Positions 1 to 8,582 are shown, numbered from the stretch's first letter. The stretch is 36,104 bases of DNA from Leptospira gomenensis (GCF_004770155.1 NZ_RQFA01000042.1:1-36104), one strand, 5' to 3'. Program-made: numbers and translations. Notes: a model not told the origin generated them from the sequence alone.

Positions 1-53
1 CGAGAAAACAGGATTCGTCGGAAGATCAGGACCCGGCGAAGGGGCAAGAGTCG

Positions 54-449
54 ATGTCGTCGTCGGAGTCCGGCGCTGCTGGCACTCGGGCTGCGGGGCA
101 GCGATCTGCGGAAAAGAAAACAATGAGGCGAATCAATGTTCGGTTGGGAACGGGAAGTTGGACGTTGCTTGGGGCTTTGGCGCAAGCGCACGGGGTTTCT
201 CGTTGTTATTTGTTTAATTATCTATTGTATTTGGAAGAGGTCGGGGTCGGAGATTCTATCGAAGACACGATGAACGCGGGAGTTCCCACCTTTCACAAGC
301 ACTACAGCTATATCCTCCACCTCGATCTCACCTTCAACAGAGCCACCCGGCGACTAGAATGTTTCCCCGAGTCCTCCTTTTACGCCTTTGAATACCGAGA
401 ATGGCACAAAGAGCCGGATGAATCGAATTCGAACGAACCGACAAACTAA
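54..449 (+). CDS. DUF1564-type protein, probable ribbon-helix-helix fold
   Basis: Resembles the DUF1564 family, which I know mainly from Leptospira. After a low-complexity Ser/Ala/Gly-rich N-terminus (residues 1-22), residues 25-62 read as a short strand (RRINVRL) followed by two helices ([13 protein letters not shown], then [14 protein letters not shown]). That is the order of a ribbon-helix-helix DNA-binding domain, so a regulator or antitoxin-like role is possible, but this is inference. The acidic C-terminal tail ends in Asn/Pro. The reading frame stays open upstream to the window edge (base 3), so the real start may lie outside and this may be a partial gene. A GC-rich non-coding stretch follows it. 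Family assignment is fairly good; function is unknown. Confidence 0.7.
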   Translation: MSSSESGAAGTRAAGQRSAEKKTMRRINVRLGTGSWTLLGALAQAHGVSRCYLFNYLLYLEEVGVGDSIEDTMNAGVPTFHKHYSYILHLDLTFNRATRRLECFPESSFYAFEYREWHKEPDESNSNEPTN

Positions 450-905
450 AACCGGCTTCCGCTAAGGGACCCGGCCTAGCTTGCCCAGGTAGATTCAAGA
501 GCGCCGCGCACGCAAAACGCACCGCAACCCAGATCACCCAGCGGCCCCTCGTATGCGCCGCGCAATGCAGCGCATATACACGCATCCCTGCACAACATCT
601 CTGCAAGTCCGCGCCGACCACGCACAACGCAACATGCCGTTCTCAATTCAAAAAACGGAGCGATTGACTACAGCCTCGGGGACCGCTCCACTCTCCCATT
701 GTTCCACTGCTCCGCCTTCAGCCTTTCTGCCCGCTCCGCGAAAGCCGAAGGGAGGACGGACCTGCATCGACATTCTCACATACGAGGAAAAACGAACAAG
801 CAGATGGACAAACGGAAGGATGAGCGAACGAACAAACAAAACGGAAGGAGGGACCAACAATATTTACAAATCCTCTCACAGAATCCCAAACCGAAAATCA
901 AAACC
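450..905. other. gene-free stretch with GC-rich, repeat-bearing left half
   Basis: I find no convincing gene in these 456 bases. ORFs on both strands have low-complexity, arginine- or cysteine-rich translations without recognisable domains. Bases about 470-640 are clearly richer in G+C than the neighbours and are rich in GCGC and CGCA words. The 10-mer GCGCCGCGCA occurs twice (501-510 and 555-564), and a 7-bp stem lies at 552-576. Bases 650-905 return to ordinary composition. It could be a decayed gene, a structured untranslated region or foreign DNA. Confidence 0.5.
552..576. other. hairpin in the GC-rich stretch
   Basis: TATGCGC (552-558) pairs perfectly with GCGCATA (570-576) around an 11-base loop. 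There is no T-run on either side, so it is not an intrinsic terminator. It overlaps the second copy of the 10-base direct repeat. Confidence 0.35.
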
Positions 906-1931
906 TCAATCGCTTTCTACGGGCAAAAAGACAACAGAATCCAAACGTTTTCCACCTGGAGAATCCACATAATTGACCTCCACCTTTCTTTCATTAGCCG
1001 GTAGATATAAAATTAAAGCGGAAATCATATCATACACCGAAAGCGAATAGTCGATGGCGGTGATCACTGCCTGCAAAGGAAGAAATCTCGATTTAATCAC
1101 CGGCTTCACCTCCCTTTCCTTGCTGGCCGCCATCCACTTATATATCCTCGCGGAACGATTTAGATTTTTAAAATATTCTAAATCTATTTTGGCTTCCGGA
1201 AGAACGGCTTCCGTTTGTCGAAACGAAACTTTTACGGGGAGATTTTTTTCTTTAGATTCGCGCAACGCTTGGGAAAGCTGAAGATCAAAGGTATCATCGT
1301 CGAGGTATTCGATCTCGTTACAAGATGCGAAAACGGTATTACAGATATCCCCGTATTTTCTATGAACGAAATACACGAGAACGATGTTCGCAGTTTCAGG
1401 ATGATACAGAACCTTCGCATGATAATCCGAAGTTCTACGATAATAGACCTTTCGATAAATACGTTTGAATAAGTTCCATCCGACCAAACCCAAATCCTTA
1501 AGAAACGGAGGGTCCGGAAGCTGAAACGATCGAACCGCGATATGGAGACGTTCGATCGCGACCTTACCGTCCCGTTTGGAAATTTCCTCCAAAACGATCC
1601 TGATATCGTCCAAATCTTCGGAATCGATCTTTCTCCGCGCAGCAGAAGTATCGATCAGAATCTTCCCCGCATTCTGAGAAAAAAAATCGGAAAGCCGGGA
1701 ACGAACCCCTTCCTTCGACAAATCCTCCAACGTAAAAGAAATACAATCCTTCGGATTACAGGAAATCTGCTCCTCGTAAACGGCATCCTCCGCGACTGAA
1801 ACCGGATCTGTGGAATCCGCATGCACGGAGAAAGAAAAGGCGGACAAACAAAAACCGCAGACAGATCCCAAGAGGACAAATTGAAACATTAAAAAAAAGT
1901 AATACGTAGCTCTGCGAAACGACAAGGACAT
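906..1931 (-). CDS. secreted hypothetical protein
   Basis: I do not recognise this 341-residue protein. It begins with a basic stretch and a long hydrophobic segment (residues about 9-38, rich in Phe, Leu and Val) ending near SVHADS, consistent with a signal peptide and export to the periplasm or cell surface. The mature part is mixed alpha/beta in appearance, with two cysteine-containing segments (SCNPKDC near the new N-terminus, CNTVFASC in the middle) that could form disulfides. I chose the ATG at 1931 because AGGTGG lies just upstream; a TTG at 1943 in the same frame lacks such a site. The XRE-cupin gene lies upstream on the same strand, about 70 bases away, so the two could be co-transcribed. 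Function unknown. Confidence 0.75.
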   Translation of the reverse strand: MSLSFRRATYYFFLMFQFVLLGSVCGFCLSAFSFSVHADSTDPVSVAEDAVYEEQISCNPKDCISFTLEDLSKEGVRSRLSDFFSQNAGKILIDTSAARRKIDSEDLDDIRIVLEEISKRDGKVAIERLHIAVRSFQLPDPPFLKDLGLVGWNLFKRIYRKVYYRRTSDYHAKVLYHPETANIVLVYFVHRKYGDICNTVFASCNEIEYLDDDTFDLQLSQALRESKEKNLPVKVSFRQTEAVLPEAKIDLEYFKNLNRSARIYKWMAASKEREVKPVIKSRFLPLQAVITAIDYSLSVYDMISALILYLPANERKVEVNYVDSPGGKRLDSVVFLPVESD

Positions 1932-2001
1932 CTTCCACCTCAATTCGCAAAGAATTGTTTCGAAAAGAACGAAGATTGAAAAGTTATTTTTTTTCGAAAA
2001 A

Positions 2002-2613
2002 TCAGTTGATTTCGTCTCTGTAATCCATGACCAGATACATCAGCGTTTCCTGATCCGTGGGGTTGGAATATTCGTGCGGAATATCGGCTCTAAAAAAAAC
2101 GGAATCCTTCGGTTCCAACTCGACCACTTTTTCCCCTACGCGAAGACGTAGTTTACCGGAAACGACCACGATATTCTCCGTGGTACCGGATTGATGCGGT
2201 TCGGCGACTTCGATTCCACCGGGTTTTAGAATGAGTTCGTAGAATTCGGTTTTTCGATTCCCGTTATAAGGGAACAAAGCCCTGCTCGAAAAAACCTTCG
2301 AACTGGAAAACAACACCTTCGTATTTTCGGCCTTCATCACGATGACTCCTTCGGTGCCCTTCTCCTTGAGAAGTTCACTGAAAGGAACGTTCAAGCCGTT
2401 GGCGATCTTCCAAAGAACCGAAATGGTGGGGACACTTTTGCCTTGTTCGATCTGGGACAACATCGCCCGACTGACTCCGCAACGAGAAGCCAACTTATCC
2501 AGGGAAAACCCCTTCGTATGGCGAATCAGCTTTAAATTCTCTTTTACGACTTCCGTAATATGTTCGCTGGACGGGGATTCCTTCGTTTCTAATTCTTCCA
2601 TGGATGGGTTCAT
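2002..2613 (-). CDS. XRE-family regulator with C-terminal cupin domain
   Basis: A 203-residue transcription factor of the HTH_3 plus cupin_2 type (the PuuR/SutR-like architecture). Residues about 20-75 form the helix-turn-helix, with [20 protein letters not shown] as the DNA-reading part and the typical [18 protein letters not shown] continuation. Residues about 120-200 form the cupin, with [20 protein letters not shown] and a second conserved HEYSNP stretch. Such cupins usually sense a small metabolite; the ligand cannot be read from the sequence. I chose the ATG at 2613 because the 24 residues before it in the open frame look non-coding; an ATG at 2601 is an alternative. A near-perfect 16-bp dyad about 20 bases upstream suggests autoregulation. 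Family confidence is high, ligand unknown. Confidence 0.88.
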   Translation of the reverse strand: MNPSMEELETKESPSSEHITEVVKENLKLIRHTKGFSLDKLASRCGVSRAMLSQIEQGKSVPTISVLWKIANGLNVPFSELLKEKGTEGVIVMKAENTKVLFSSSKVFSSRALFPYNGNRKTEFYELILKPGGIEVAEPHQSGTTENIVVVSGKLRLRVGEKVVELEPKDSVFFRADIPHEYSNPTDQETLMYLVMDYRDEIN

Positions 2614-2632
2614 TCCCCATTTTTGTCTAATA

Positions 2633-2648
2633 TAACAGAATTCTGTCA
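2633..2648. promoter_or_regulatory. candidate operator dyad upstream of the XRE-cupin gene
   Basis: TAACAGAATTCTGTCA is a 16-bp inverted repeat with one mismatched pair; the inner 12 bases (2635-2646) are a perfect palindrome. It lies about 20 bases upstream of the chosen start of the XRE-cupin gene. Its size and place fit a dimeric HTH repressor site. Binding by the adjacent regulator is inference. Confidence 0.4.
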
Positions 2649-2801
2649 ATCCAAAACTCCGACCTTCCGAAAAATCGCCCCACACGAAACAATGACGGAA
2701 TTTCTACGAACTCCGAGTCGGAACAAAATTCAGAAATTTTTCCGTCCCGCAACGTTCCGCAAACAAACCTCGGACCTCGCCTTAAAATCGCGAAGTACGG
2801 T

Positions 2802-3995
2802 TTAGCGTTTGGAAGCGACCGAAATCGGATGGGGAACGGGAAGCACCCCGCCTAAATCCGGATGTACAGCGGTCCATGTGCCCGGTAATCCTGTGGAAGA
2901 ATAGGCGAAAAAATTGGAGCCGCCCACAACGGAGTATCGGTCCCAACTTACGTTGTATGACACCGCGGACAAATTCGTTGCGCTACAATTACCGATCGAA
3001 AGAGCGCCCGAGTGCCAGACGTTTTGGTTCAACGCTGAATAATCCATAGAACAATTGTCGCCGACGAGAAGAATCTTATCCTTCCCTTCCACGGCTCCGT
3101 TTGCGTGATTTTGAATCGCCGTCGAAACAGCTTGCGCGTTAAACAAAGCCGTATTGGCGGGACTCGTCGTAGAGGCGGCTACCCGTTTGACGACGGCCGA
3201 GGTGGAAGTAAACGCGTTATCTCCGTATACGAGCAGATCGCCGTCCGACAAGGCCAGAACTCGATTTTTACTGGAGTTCATCCCGATCGAAATCGAGTCC
3301 CGGTTGAGGTTGGGGAGAGACACTTCGCTGATCTCGGGATTGACCGAATGTTCTCCGCTGAAATAAATTTCGGACGTCGCCGAGCTGTAAGAGATCGAAT
3401 AAAAATAATCGGACGCAATGTAAGTGGAACCGTCGTCGATTCCGAAATAACTCCAACTATTACCGTTGTCCAAGGAACGTTGTCCGAAGAAATCGCTTCC
3501 GGTTCCTCCGCTATTGTGTTCGCCGACCGCCCAAAATTGACCGCCTCCGAAACCGACCGCATATAGATGTTTGGTAACCGGAACTCCGCCGATCGTTACG
3601 GTCGCACAGGCGCGAAAATTCCAAGTAGCCGCGTCGTCCTGACTGATCCATATCCCGCAGTTTTCCGAATCGCTTACGGAACCGATCGCAACCCATATTC
3701 CATTTCCGTAAACTACACTTCTGATGATTCCTCCATCGCATCCGGGAAAACGAGTGACGCTGAAGTTCCAGTCGATTCCGTTATCCGAAACCCAGGAGGA
3801 ACAACCGTCTCCCACCGCGACAAATTGTGTTCCGGAGATTTGACCGGGAGAATTCTCCGTTGGCGTAAGACCGTAACTCCATCCTAGTTGCCCCACCATC
3901 GCGAGAGGATTCGTGGAATCGAGGCTGAACTTCTCCGCTTCGGAGCAGGATATCAAACATACGAATATTAGAATGTACGAAATTCGAAATCGCAT
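2802..3995 (-). CDS. lipoprotein with propeller-like repeats, paralogue 1 of 3
   Basis: A 397-residue exported protein. The N-terminus has a hydrophobic stretch and a lipobox (LISC, Cys17), followed by the family signature EAEKFSLDSTNPLA and GQLGWS, shared by all three neighbours. The body repeats units of the form 'FVAVGDGCSSWVSDNG..W' and 'WVAIG...CGIWISQDDAATW', like the strand-Asp-box-strand blades of BNR or YCF48-type beta-propellers. Paired cysteines in the blades suggest disulfides. I expect a lipid-anchored surface or periplasmic protein; ligand and role are unknown. The ATG at 3995 is the only start that gives a signal peptide; the 154 residues before it in the open frame are arginine-rich and non-coding in character. 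It is closest to the third paralogue (5419-6597), not to its immediate neighbour. Confidence 0.82.
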   Translation of the reverse strand: MRFRISYILIFVCLISCSEAEKFSLDSTNPLAMVGQLGWSYGLTPTENSPGQISGTQFVAVGDGCSSWVSDNGIDWNFSVTRFPGCDGGIIRSVVYGNGIWVAIGSVSDSENCGIWISQDDAATWNFRACATVTIGGVPVTKHLYAVGFGGGQFWAVGEHNSGGTGSDFFGQRSLDNGNSWSYFGIDDGSTYIASDYFYSISYSSATSEIYFSGEHSVNPEISEVSLPNLNRDSISIGMNSSKNRVLALSDGDLLVYGDNAFTSTSAVVKRVAASTTSPANTALFNAQAVSTAIQNHANGAVEGKDKILLVGDNCSMDYSALNQNVWHSGALSIGNCSATNLSAVSYNVSWDRYSVVGGSNFFAYSSTGLPGTWTAVHPDLGGVLPVPHPISVASKR

Positions 3996-4100
3996 AGGGG
4001 CCGCCGTTATTTTGCGGAAAAACCTCGGGTCCCGCTCTCCGGACCGGGGTAAAACCTTTCTTACAAGTATAACATGCAAGAAAACTAAAATTTCGATCGT

Positions 4101-4124
4101 ATTATAGATCCGAAACCTTTCGGA
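4101..4124 (-). promoter_or_regulatory. candidate promoter with dyad for lipoprotein paralogue 1
   Basis: On the minus strand a consensus -10 hexamer TATAAT (4106-4101) is preceded directly by the perfect inverted repeat TCCGAAAGGTTTCGGA (4124-4109), which occupies the spacer between -10 and -35. No good -35 is visible, as is common for promoters that need an activator. The leader to the start at 3995 would be about 100 bases. It suggests that this paralogue is regulated separately from the two upstream ones. Confidence 0.35.
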
Positions 4125-4174
4125 ACCATCGGTGAAAAATCGGAAATAAAACCCCGCCCAGAAGGAATGACGAT

Positions 4175-5380
4175 TCAGTTCTTTTTTGCGGCGATCGTAA
4201 AAATAGCCTGTCCGAGCGATGCGTTTTCCGGAGCCGCGATCAACTGCCAGGAGGAAAAATCCCCCGTGGAGGAGATTCCCAATTTGGTCGAAGACCCGTT
4301 GAGACTTCTTCCACCGATCACGAATAAACCGAGGGCTTCGTTGTAAGCCGATGCGCTCCAATCGATGGCGGAACAACCGGAAACCCCTACCGGAACTCCG
4401 CCGGCATGCGACCACGTGGAAGCGGCAACTACGTCTGACGTAGAATCGATCGTACAAGCGTCGCCTAACGCGATCAAGGTGCCGTTTCCCTCCGCGATAC
4501 TCGCGATTTTACCGGTGATTCCCGCATACTTTTGTCCGCTCCACGCGCCCGACGGGTCGTTCAAAAAATTAACGATCCCGATTCCGTTGGCGTCGTCTCC
4601 GAAAACGACCATACTTCCCGACTTCAACGCAAAAGGACTTTTTTTCGTGCCGGCGATATTCACCGATAACGAAGAATGAAACTCCGGTGTCCAAACGTCG
4701 GAAGCGATGTTAAACCGTGAAATTTTTCCGACGATCGAATCGTTAAATCCGAAATAAACAAACGAATGTACGGAATCGTAGGCGATGGAACTGACCGCAT
4801 CCGGAATCGAATAATCTCCCGAGGTTTCGATCGGAAAGTAGTTCCAGTGGATACCGTCGGAAGAACGAAGACCGTAAAAGGGATGGCTCGTCGTATCGCC
4901 TTCCTTTTCTCCTCCCGCCCAGAAATAACCGTTCCCGTAGGCGACCGCAGTCAATTCGAAGTAATGATTTCCCGAAGAGTTGTCGTCGCAAGTCGCTTGC
5001 GTCCAGGTCAAGGCGTCGTCCGTGCTGTACCAAAGACCGCAGGCCTGATCGGGATTGGCAAAACCTACGGCGACCCATGTTTTGTTGCCGCCGTAAACGA
5101 CCCCGTTGATCCGACCTCCTCCACCGTCCCAATCGCAGTTGGGAAAGGACGAATTTCGAAAACTCCATTCCGTGCCGGTTTCGGACGTCCACAAACCGCA
5201 GTTTTGTCCCGCGGCAACGAACTGAGTTCCTTCAATGGGAACTCCGTCGGGAACTCTCGCCAAACTCCAACCGAACTGACCCAAGATCGCCAGAGGATTG
5301 GAGGAATCTAAACTAAACTTGTCCGCTTGCGCGCAGGAACAAAAGGAGGAAAACAAAAATACAAAAACGATCTTCTTCAT
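4175..5380 (-). CDS. lipoprotein with propeller-like repeats, paralogue 2 of 3
   Basis: A 401-residue paralogue of both neighbours. It has a short signal peptide with a cysteine at residue 16 (SFCSC), a relaxed spirochaetal lipobox, then AQADKFSLDSSNPLAILGQF. The blades are recognisable as CGLWTSETGTEWSF, WVAVGFANPDQACGLWYSTD and FWAGGEKEGD..YGLRSSDGIHW. It is the most diverged of the three: the blade with PVTK in paralogues 1 and 3 is different here. The start at 5380 follows the stop of paralogue 3 by 38 bases with no obvious promoter, so paralogues 3 and 2 are probably one transcript. The open frame extends upstream of 5380, but that part overlaps paralogue 3 in another frame. Function unknown. 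Confidence 0.82.
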   Translation of the reverse strand: MKKIVFVFLFSSFCSCAQADKFSLDSSNPLAILGQFGWSLARVPDGVPIEGTQFVAAGQNCGLWTSETGTEWSFRNSSFPNCDWDGGGGRINGVVYGGNKTWVAVGFANPDQACGLWYSTDDALTWTQATCDDNSSGNHYFELTAVAYGNGYFWAGGEKEGDTTSHPFYGLRSSDGIHWNYFPIETSGDYSIPDAVSSIAYDSVHSFVYFGFNDSIVGKISRFNIASDVWTPEFHSSLSVNIAGTKKSPFALKSGSMVVFGDDANGIGIVNFLNDPSGAWSGQKYAGITGKIASIAEGNGTLIALGDACTIDSTSDVVAASTWSHAGGVPVGVSGCSAIDWSASAYNEALGLFVIGGRSLNGSSTKLGISSTGDFSSWQLIAAPENASLGQAIFTIAAKKN

Positions 5381-5418
5381 AAATCGAAAATTAAGCCGAC
5401 CTCTTTCTTTTTTTAGTA

Positions 5419-6597
5419 TCAATGTGTGGCGATTCCTAAAATTCCCGGACCGGGAGTTCCCGCATCCGGTTGCGCCACAACGGTCCAATCCGACGGAATT
5501 CCGGTAGCCGAATAAGCGAACGCGGTAGGAACACTTCCGGTCACCTTGGCCCCGGCGACGAACAATCCTAAGACGGAATTGTAAGCAGAACTCATCCAGT
5601 TCAAACGGGAACACTGAGACATTTCCGGCGGAGGAGAAGCTCCCGTAGGATGCCAAACCCCCGCGGAAAATTCAAAGTAATCGATCGAACACTGATCTCC
5701 GAGTATGACGATCTTATCGGAACCTTCCACCGCACTTTGAATCGGCCCCGCTACGGCGGTATCCATCGAGCTCGAAAGCGAAGTCAGGGACGAACCCATC
5801 TTTACCTTTCCGAGCGTGGGAGCAAGATAATTGTCGGAGCCGTAAACGAGCAGTTGTCCCGAACCTAAGGCAAGAACACGATTGATAAAGGAAGGCATAC
5901 CGACCGAAACCGAGTTGCTCTGCAACGTGGAAGAATCCAATTCGCCGACCTCCGAGTTCACTTGGTGTTGACCGCCGAAGTAAACCTTACCGTGTACGGG
6001 ATCGTAAGAAACCGAATCGTAGTAATCCGCCCCGTCATACGTGGATCCGTCTTCGATCGCAATGGAAGTCCAATGGATTCCGTCCGAAGAATATTGTCCG
6101 AAAAATTCTTCGTTGGTGCTGGCTCCGTTGTGCGGACCTACCGCCCAGAATCTACCGCCTCCGTAGGTAACACCAAACAGCGGTTTGGTGACCGGAGCGC
6201 CGTTCCATAAAATCAAAGGATCACAATTCGCCTGATTCCAGGATTCACCCTCATCCGAGCTATACCAAATCCCGCAACTTCCGTTCGCGTTCGTGCTTCC
6301 CACGGCGACCCAAGTTCCGACTCCGTCGTACACAACCTCCTGAATCGCCCCGTCTATACAACCGGGAAATCGTGTTTTGCTAAACGTCCAAGAAAGTGCA
6401 TCCCGACTGATCCAAGAAGAACAAACTTCCCCCACCGCCACAAAACGGGTCAAACTCGGCGAAGGAACCAAACCCAAATAACTCCAGCCGAACTGACCCA
6501 AAACCGCCAATGGATTGGAGGTATCCAGGCTGAACTTACTCGCTTCAGCGCAGGAAAGAAATACGGTCAAAAAAAAGAATAAAGTTCCCTTTTTCAT
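5419..6597 (-). CDS. lipoprotein with propeller-like repeats, paralogue 3 of 3
   Basis: A 392-residue lipoprotein and first gene of the tandem set in transcription order. The lipobox is VFLSC (Cys16), followed by AEASKFSLDTSNPLAVLGQF. Blade motifs include FVAVGEVCSSWISRDALSW, WVAVGSTNANGSCGIWYSSD, RFWAVGPHNG and GQYSSDGIHWTS, again suggesting a BNR or YCF48-like beta-propeller with paired cysteines. AGGTG lies 5 bases before the ATG and supports this start. The 250-bp upstream region is AT-rich with a TATAAT (minus strand, 6655-6650) but no clear -35. The large fraction of Gly, Trp, Tyr and Ser fits an extracellular protein. Role unknown. Confidence 0.84.
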   Translation of the reverse strand: MKKGTLFFFLTVFLSCAEASKFSLDTSNPLAVLGQFGWSYLGLVPSPSLTRFVAVGEVCSSWISRDALSWTFSKTRFPGCIDGAIQEVVYDGVGTWVAVGSTNANGSCGIWYSSDEGESWNQANCDPLILWNGAPVTKPLFGVTYGGGRFWAVGPHNGASTNEEFFGQYSSDGIHWTSIAIEDGSTYDGADYYDSVSYDPVHGKVYFGGQHQVNSEVGELDSSTLQSNSVSVGMPSFINRVLALGSGQLLVYGSDNYLAPTLGKVKMGSSLTSLSSSMDTAVAGPIQSAVEGSDKIVILGDQCSIDYFEFSAGVWHPTGASPPPEMSQCSRLNWMSSAYNSVLGLFVAGAKVTGSVPTAFAYSATGIPSDWTVVAQPDAGTPGPGILGIATH

Positions 6598-6871
6598 ACG
6601 AGCACCTATTTAAAATAACACATTAGTCAATTTATTTTTCAGTAAAAAAATTATAAAATGATAATCAAAAAATCGATTTTCTAACGAAAATCAGGCAAAC
6701 AAAACGATTTAAGTCTCCCCCAGGGTTCCGTTCGAAGGACCTCGAAATCCCGAAAGAAACGAAACACGTCGATTTCAGCGAGGAAAGAATCGATTTGGGA
6801 AACATTCCAACTTTACAGGGAAAACGGACCCGGCAGGATGAAATAGAATCGAATTGGATCGCAAAAAAGAA

Positions 6872-7678
6872 ATGTCTGAAACAATGACAAAAACCCCGAT
6901 CCGGATTTTTTACGAGGATGCAGGCTATTTATTCGCGGAAAAACCCGCAGGAATTCCGGTGCACTCCACCAAGGATTCGAAACGAGAAAACTTTTCGGAC
7001 CTTCTCCAAAAACAACTCGGGCTCGATTTTTTACGAACCGTCAACCGGCTCGACCTCGAAACCAGCGGTCTCGTTTTTTTCTGCAAAGACCCGAACAAAA
7101 ACAAAGAAGCCGATCGAATTCTCAAGGAATCGACCAAACTCTATCTCTGCGTGGCCCGGGGTATCGTGCAGGAAAATCACTTTACGGAAATCTGTTATTT
7201 AAAGGACGGCAATCGACGCGTGCGAAAGGTGTATTCGGGAGGAGACAAAGCGATCACGGAATTCGAGGTTTTACGCCGCGACGATCGGGGAGGATATTCG
7301 GTTCTATTAGCAAAATTGCATACTGGCCGAAGACATCAAATCCGTTTTCATCTCGCAGATAAGGGACATCCGATCGTGGGAGACAAAATCTATTCGGATC
7401 CTCCGAATTCTGAACCGAACCCAAAAGGAAACCGCCCGATCTCCGACCACAAACGTTCCGAAAAACGAACTCATCCCCCCTTTCTTTCGTCTAACAAAGC
7501 TAAGACGGAAATCCCTACCGCAAACCGAAGCCTTTTACACGCGATCGCGGTCTCCGCGGCGATTCGATCGGGAGAAAAACCGGAGTTGATTTATTGTCCT
7601 CCTCCCGGCGAATTTCGGAAATTTCTCGCGGACATTCGTTTGGATTCCTCGATTTTTTCCCGATTTTTCATAAAATAG
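6872..7678 (+). CDS. RluA-family RNA pseudouridine synthase
   Basis: Converts uridine to pseudouridine in rRNA or tRNA in the cytoplasm. The family signature is clear: NRLDLETSGLVFFCK (catalytic Asp61 in the RLD motif), then LHTGRRHQIRFHLADKGHPI and GDKIY. There is no N-terminal S4 domain, so it is the short form like RluA or TruC; the exact target base cannot be told. Between GDKIY (residue about 175) and the C-terminal LLHA motif sits a roughly 50-residue hydrophilic insertion rich in Pro, Lys and Asn, where family members have only a short loop. The start is uncertain: ATG 6872 is chosen, with TTG 6854 and ATG 6884 as alternatives and no strong ribosome site before any. The SDR-like gene follows 52 bases on. 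Confidence 0.88.
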   Translation: MSETMTKTPIRIFYEDAGYLFAEKPAGIPVHSTKDSKRENFSDLLQKQLGLDFLRTVNRLDLETSGLVFFCKDPNKNKEADRILKESTKLYLCVARGIVQENHFTEICYLKDGNRRVRKVYSGGDKAITEFEVLRRDDRGGYSVLLAKLHTGRRHQIRFHLADKGHPIVGDKIYSDPPNSEPNPKGNRPISDHKRSEKRTHPPFLSSNKAKTEIPTANRSLLHAIAVSAAIRSGEKPELIYCPPPGEFRKFLADIRLDSSIFSRFFIK

Positions 7679-7730
7679 AAAGACAGGGGATTCCTTCTTC
7701 GTAGATTTTTCCGCGAACGGGAGGAGTCTC

Positions 7731-8579
7731 ATGTCCACAAAAAACGCATTGATTATAGGAAGTAGCGGAGTAGCGGGTCAAAGTGCGATCCAGGCGGTCC
7801 GGGAACATTCAAAAAAAAGAAACGAAACCTGGAGGATCGTATCCACCACGAGCAAAAACGTTCCTCTGGAGGAAGCGGACGTGACGATCCAAGGGATCGA
7901 TCTGGATCGGACCGAAGTCTCTCTTCCTCGATTGTACGAAGCGCTTTCGTCTAACGCAATCGATACGATCGACCTTTTCGTTTATACACCGGCCCGCGGA
8001 AATCTCGGTTACCCCGTATCGGAAACCCCAAAATCGGATCTCGACGAAGCCCTGAAATTCTGTATGGACCCGATGCTTTCGGTCGAACGAAAACTTTCCC
8101 CCGCACTCAGCGTCGCCTACTCCGCGTTTTACTACCGACCCCATCTTCAACCCTTTTACGGATCTCTCGCTTTCGTCAAAAAAAAACAGGAGGAATGGGC
8201 CTTGGCTTCTCCCGCAAAACGTAAGATCATTCGCGCCGGATCCTTTTTCAGTCAAAGCGTCCGAGGGATCACGATCCTTTTGCAAAGGATGGGAAAAAAA
8301 TCGCAGGATCCGGATCTTCAAAAACTTCTGAAGTTGCAAAAAGAATCGGGACAAAGTTTTCCCGATTTTTTTCTGCAATACGTCGCCGAACAGGAAAGGT
8401 CCTCCTTCCAATCCCGATTTTCCGAAATCCCGTTTCGTCTAACGTCCCAAGACGATCTAAAGGAAGCATTGATTCGGATTTTGGAGGGAGAAACCGCGCC
8501 GATCGTATCCTTGGTCGGCCCCTGGGTCTGGACGGAAACGGAACTTCCACCGATGCCGGAGTATCTCAATAAATATTAG
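7731..8579 (+). CDS. SDR-like NAD(P)-binding protein
   Basis: A 282-residue protein with an N-terminal Rossmann fold: ALIIGSSGVAGQSA (residues 6-19) is the GxxGxxG nucleotide-binding loop, and residues 48-56 give the acidic end of the second strand region. Further on, YGSLAFVKKKQEEW resembles the Tyr-Lys region of short-chain dehydrogenases, but the spacing is not classical, so it may be an atypical SDR or a nucleotide-binding protein without that activity. No signal peptide; cytoplasmic. GGGAGGAG lies 6 bases before the ATG and fixes the start. It follows the RluA-type gene on the same strand and may share its transcript. A perfect 16-bp palindrome follows its stop. Substrate unknown. Confidence 0.75.
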   Translation: MSTKNALIIGSSGVAGQSAIQAVREHSKKRNETWRIVSTTSKNVPLEEADVTIQGIDLDRTEVSLPRLYEALSSNAIDTIDLFVYTPARGNLGYPVSETPKSDLDEALKFCMDPMLSVERKLSPALSVAYSAFYYRPHLQPFYGSLAFVKKKQEEWALASPAKRKIIRAGSFFSQSVRGITILLQRMGKKSQDPDLQKLLKLQKESGQSFPDFFLQYVAEQERSSFQSRFSEIPFRLTSQDDLKEALIRILEGETAPIVSLVGPWVWTETELPPMPEYLNKY

Positions 8580-8582
8580 TTT

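Noticed and set aside
334..627. Minus-strand ORF of 97 codons and overlapping plus-strand ORFs up to 1004
   Set aside because: They cross the GC-rich stretch or lie antisense to the next gene, have no ribosome site, and their translations show no domain or natural composition.
3105..3566. Plus-strand ORF of 153 codons inside lipoprotein paralogue 1
   Set aside because: Arginine-rich shadow of a clear minus-strand gene.
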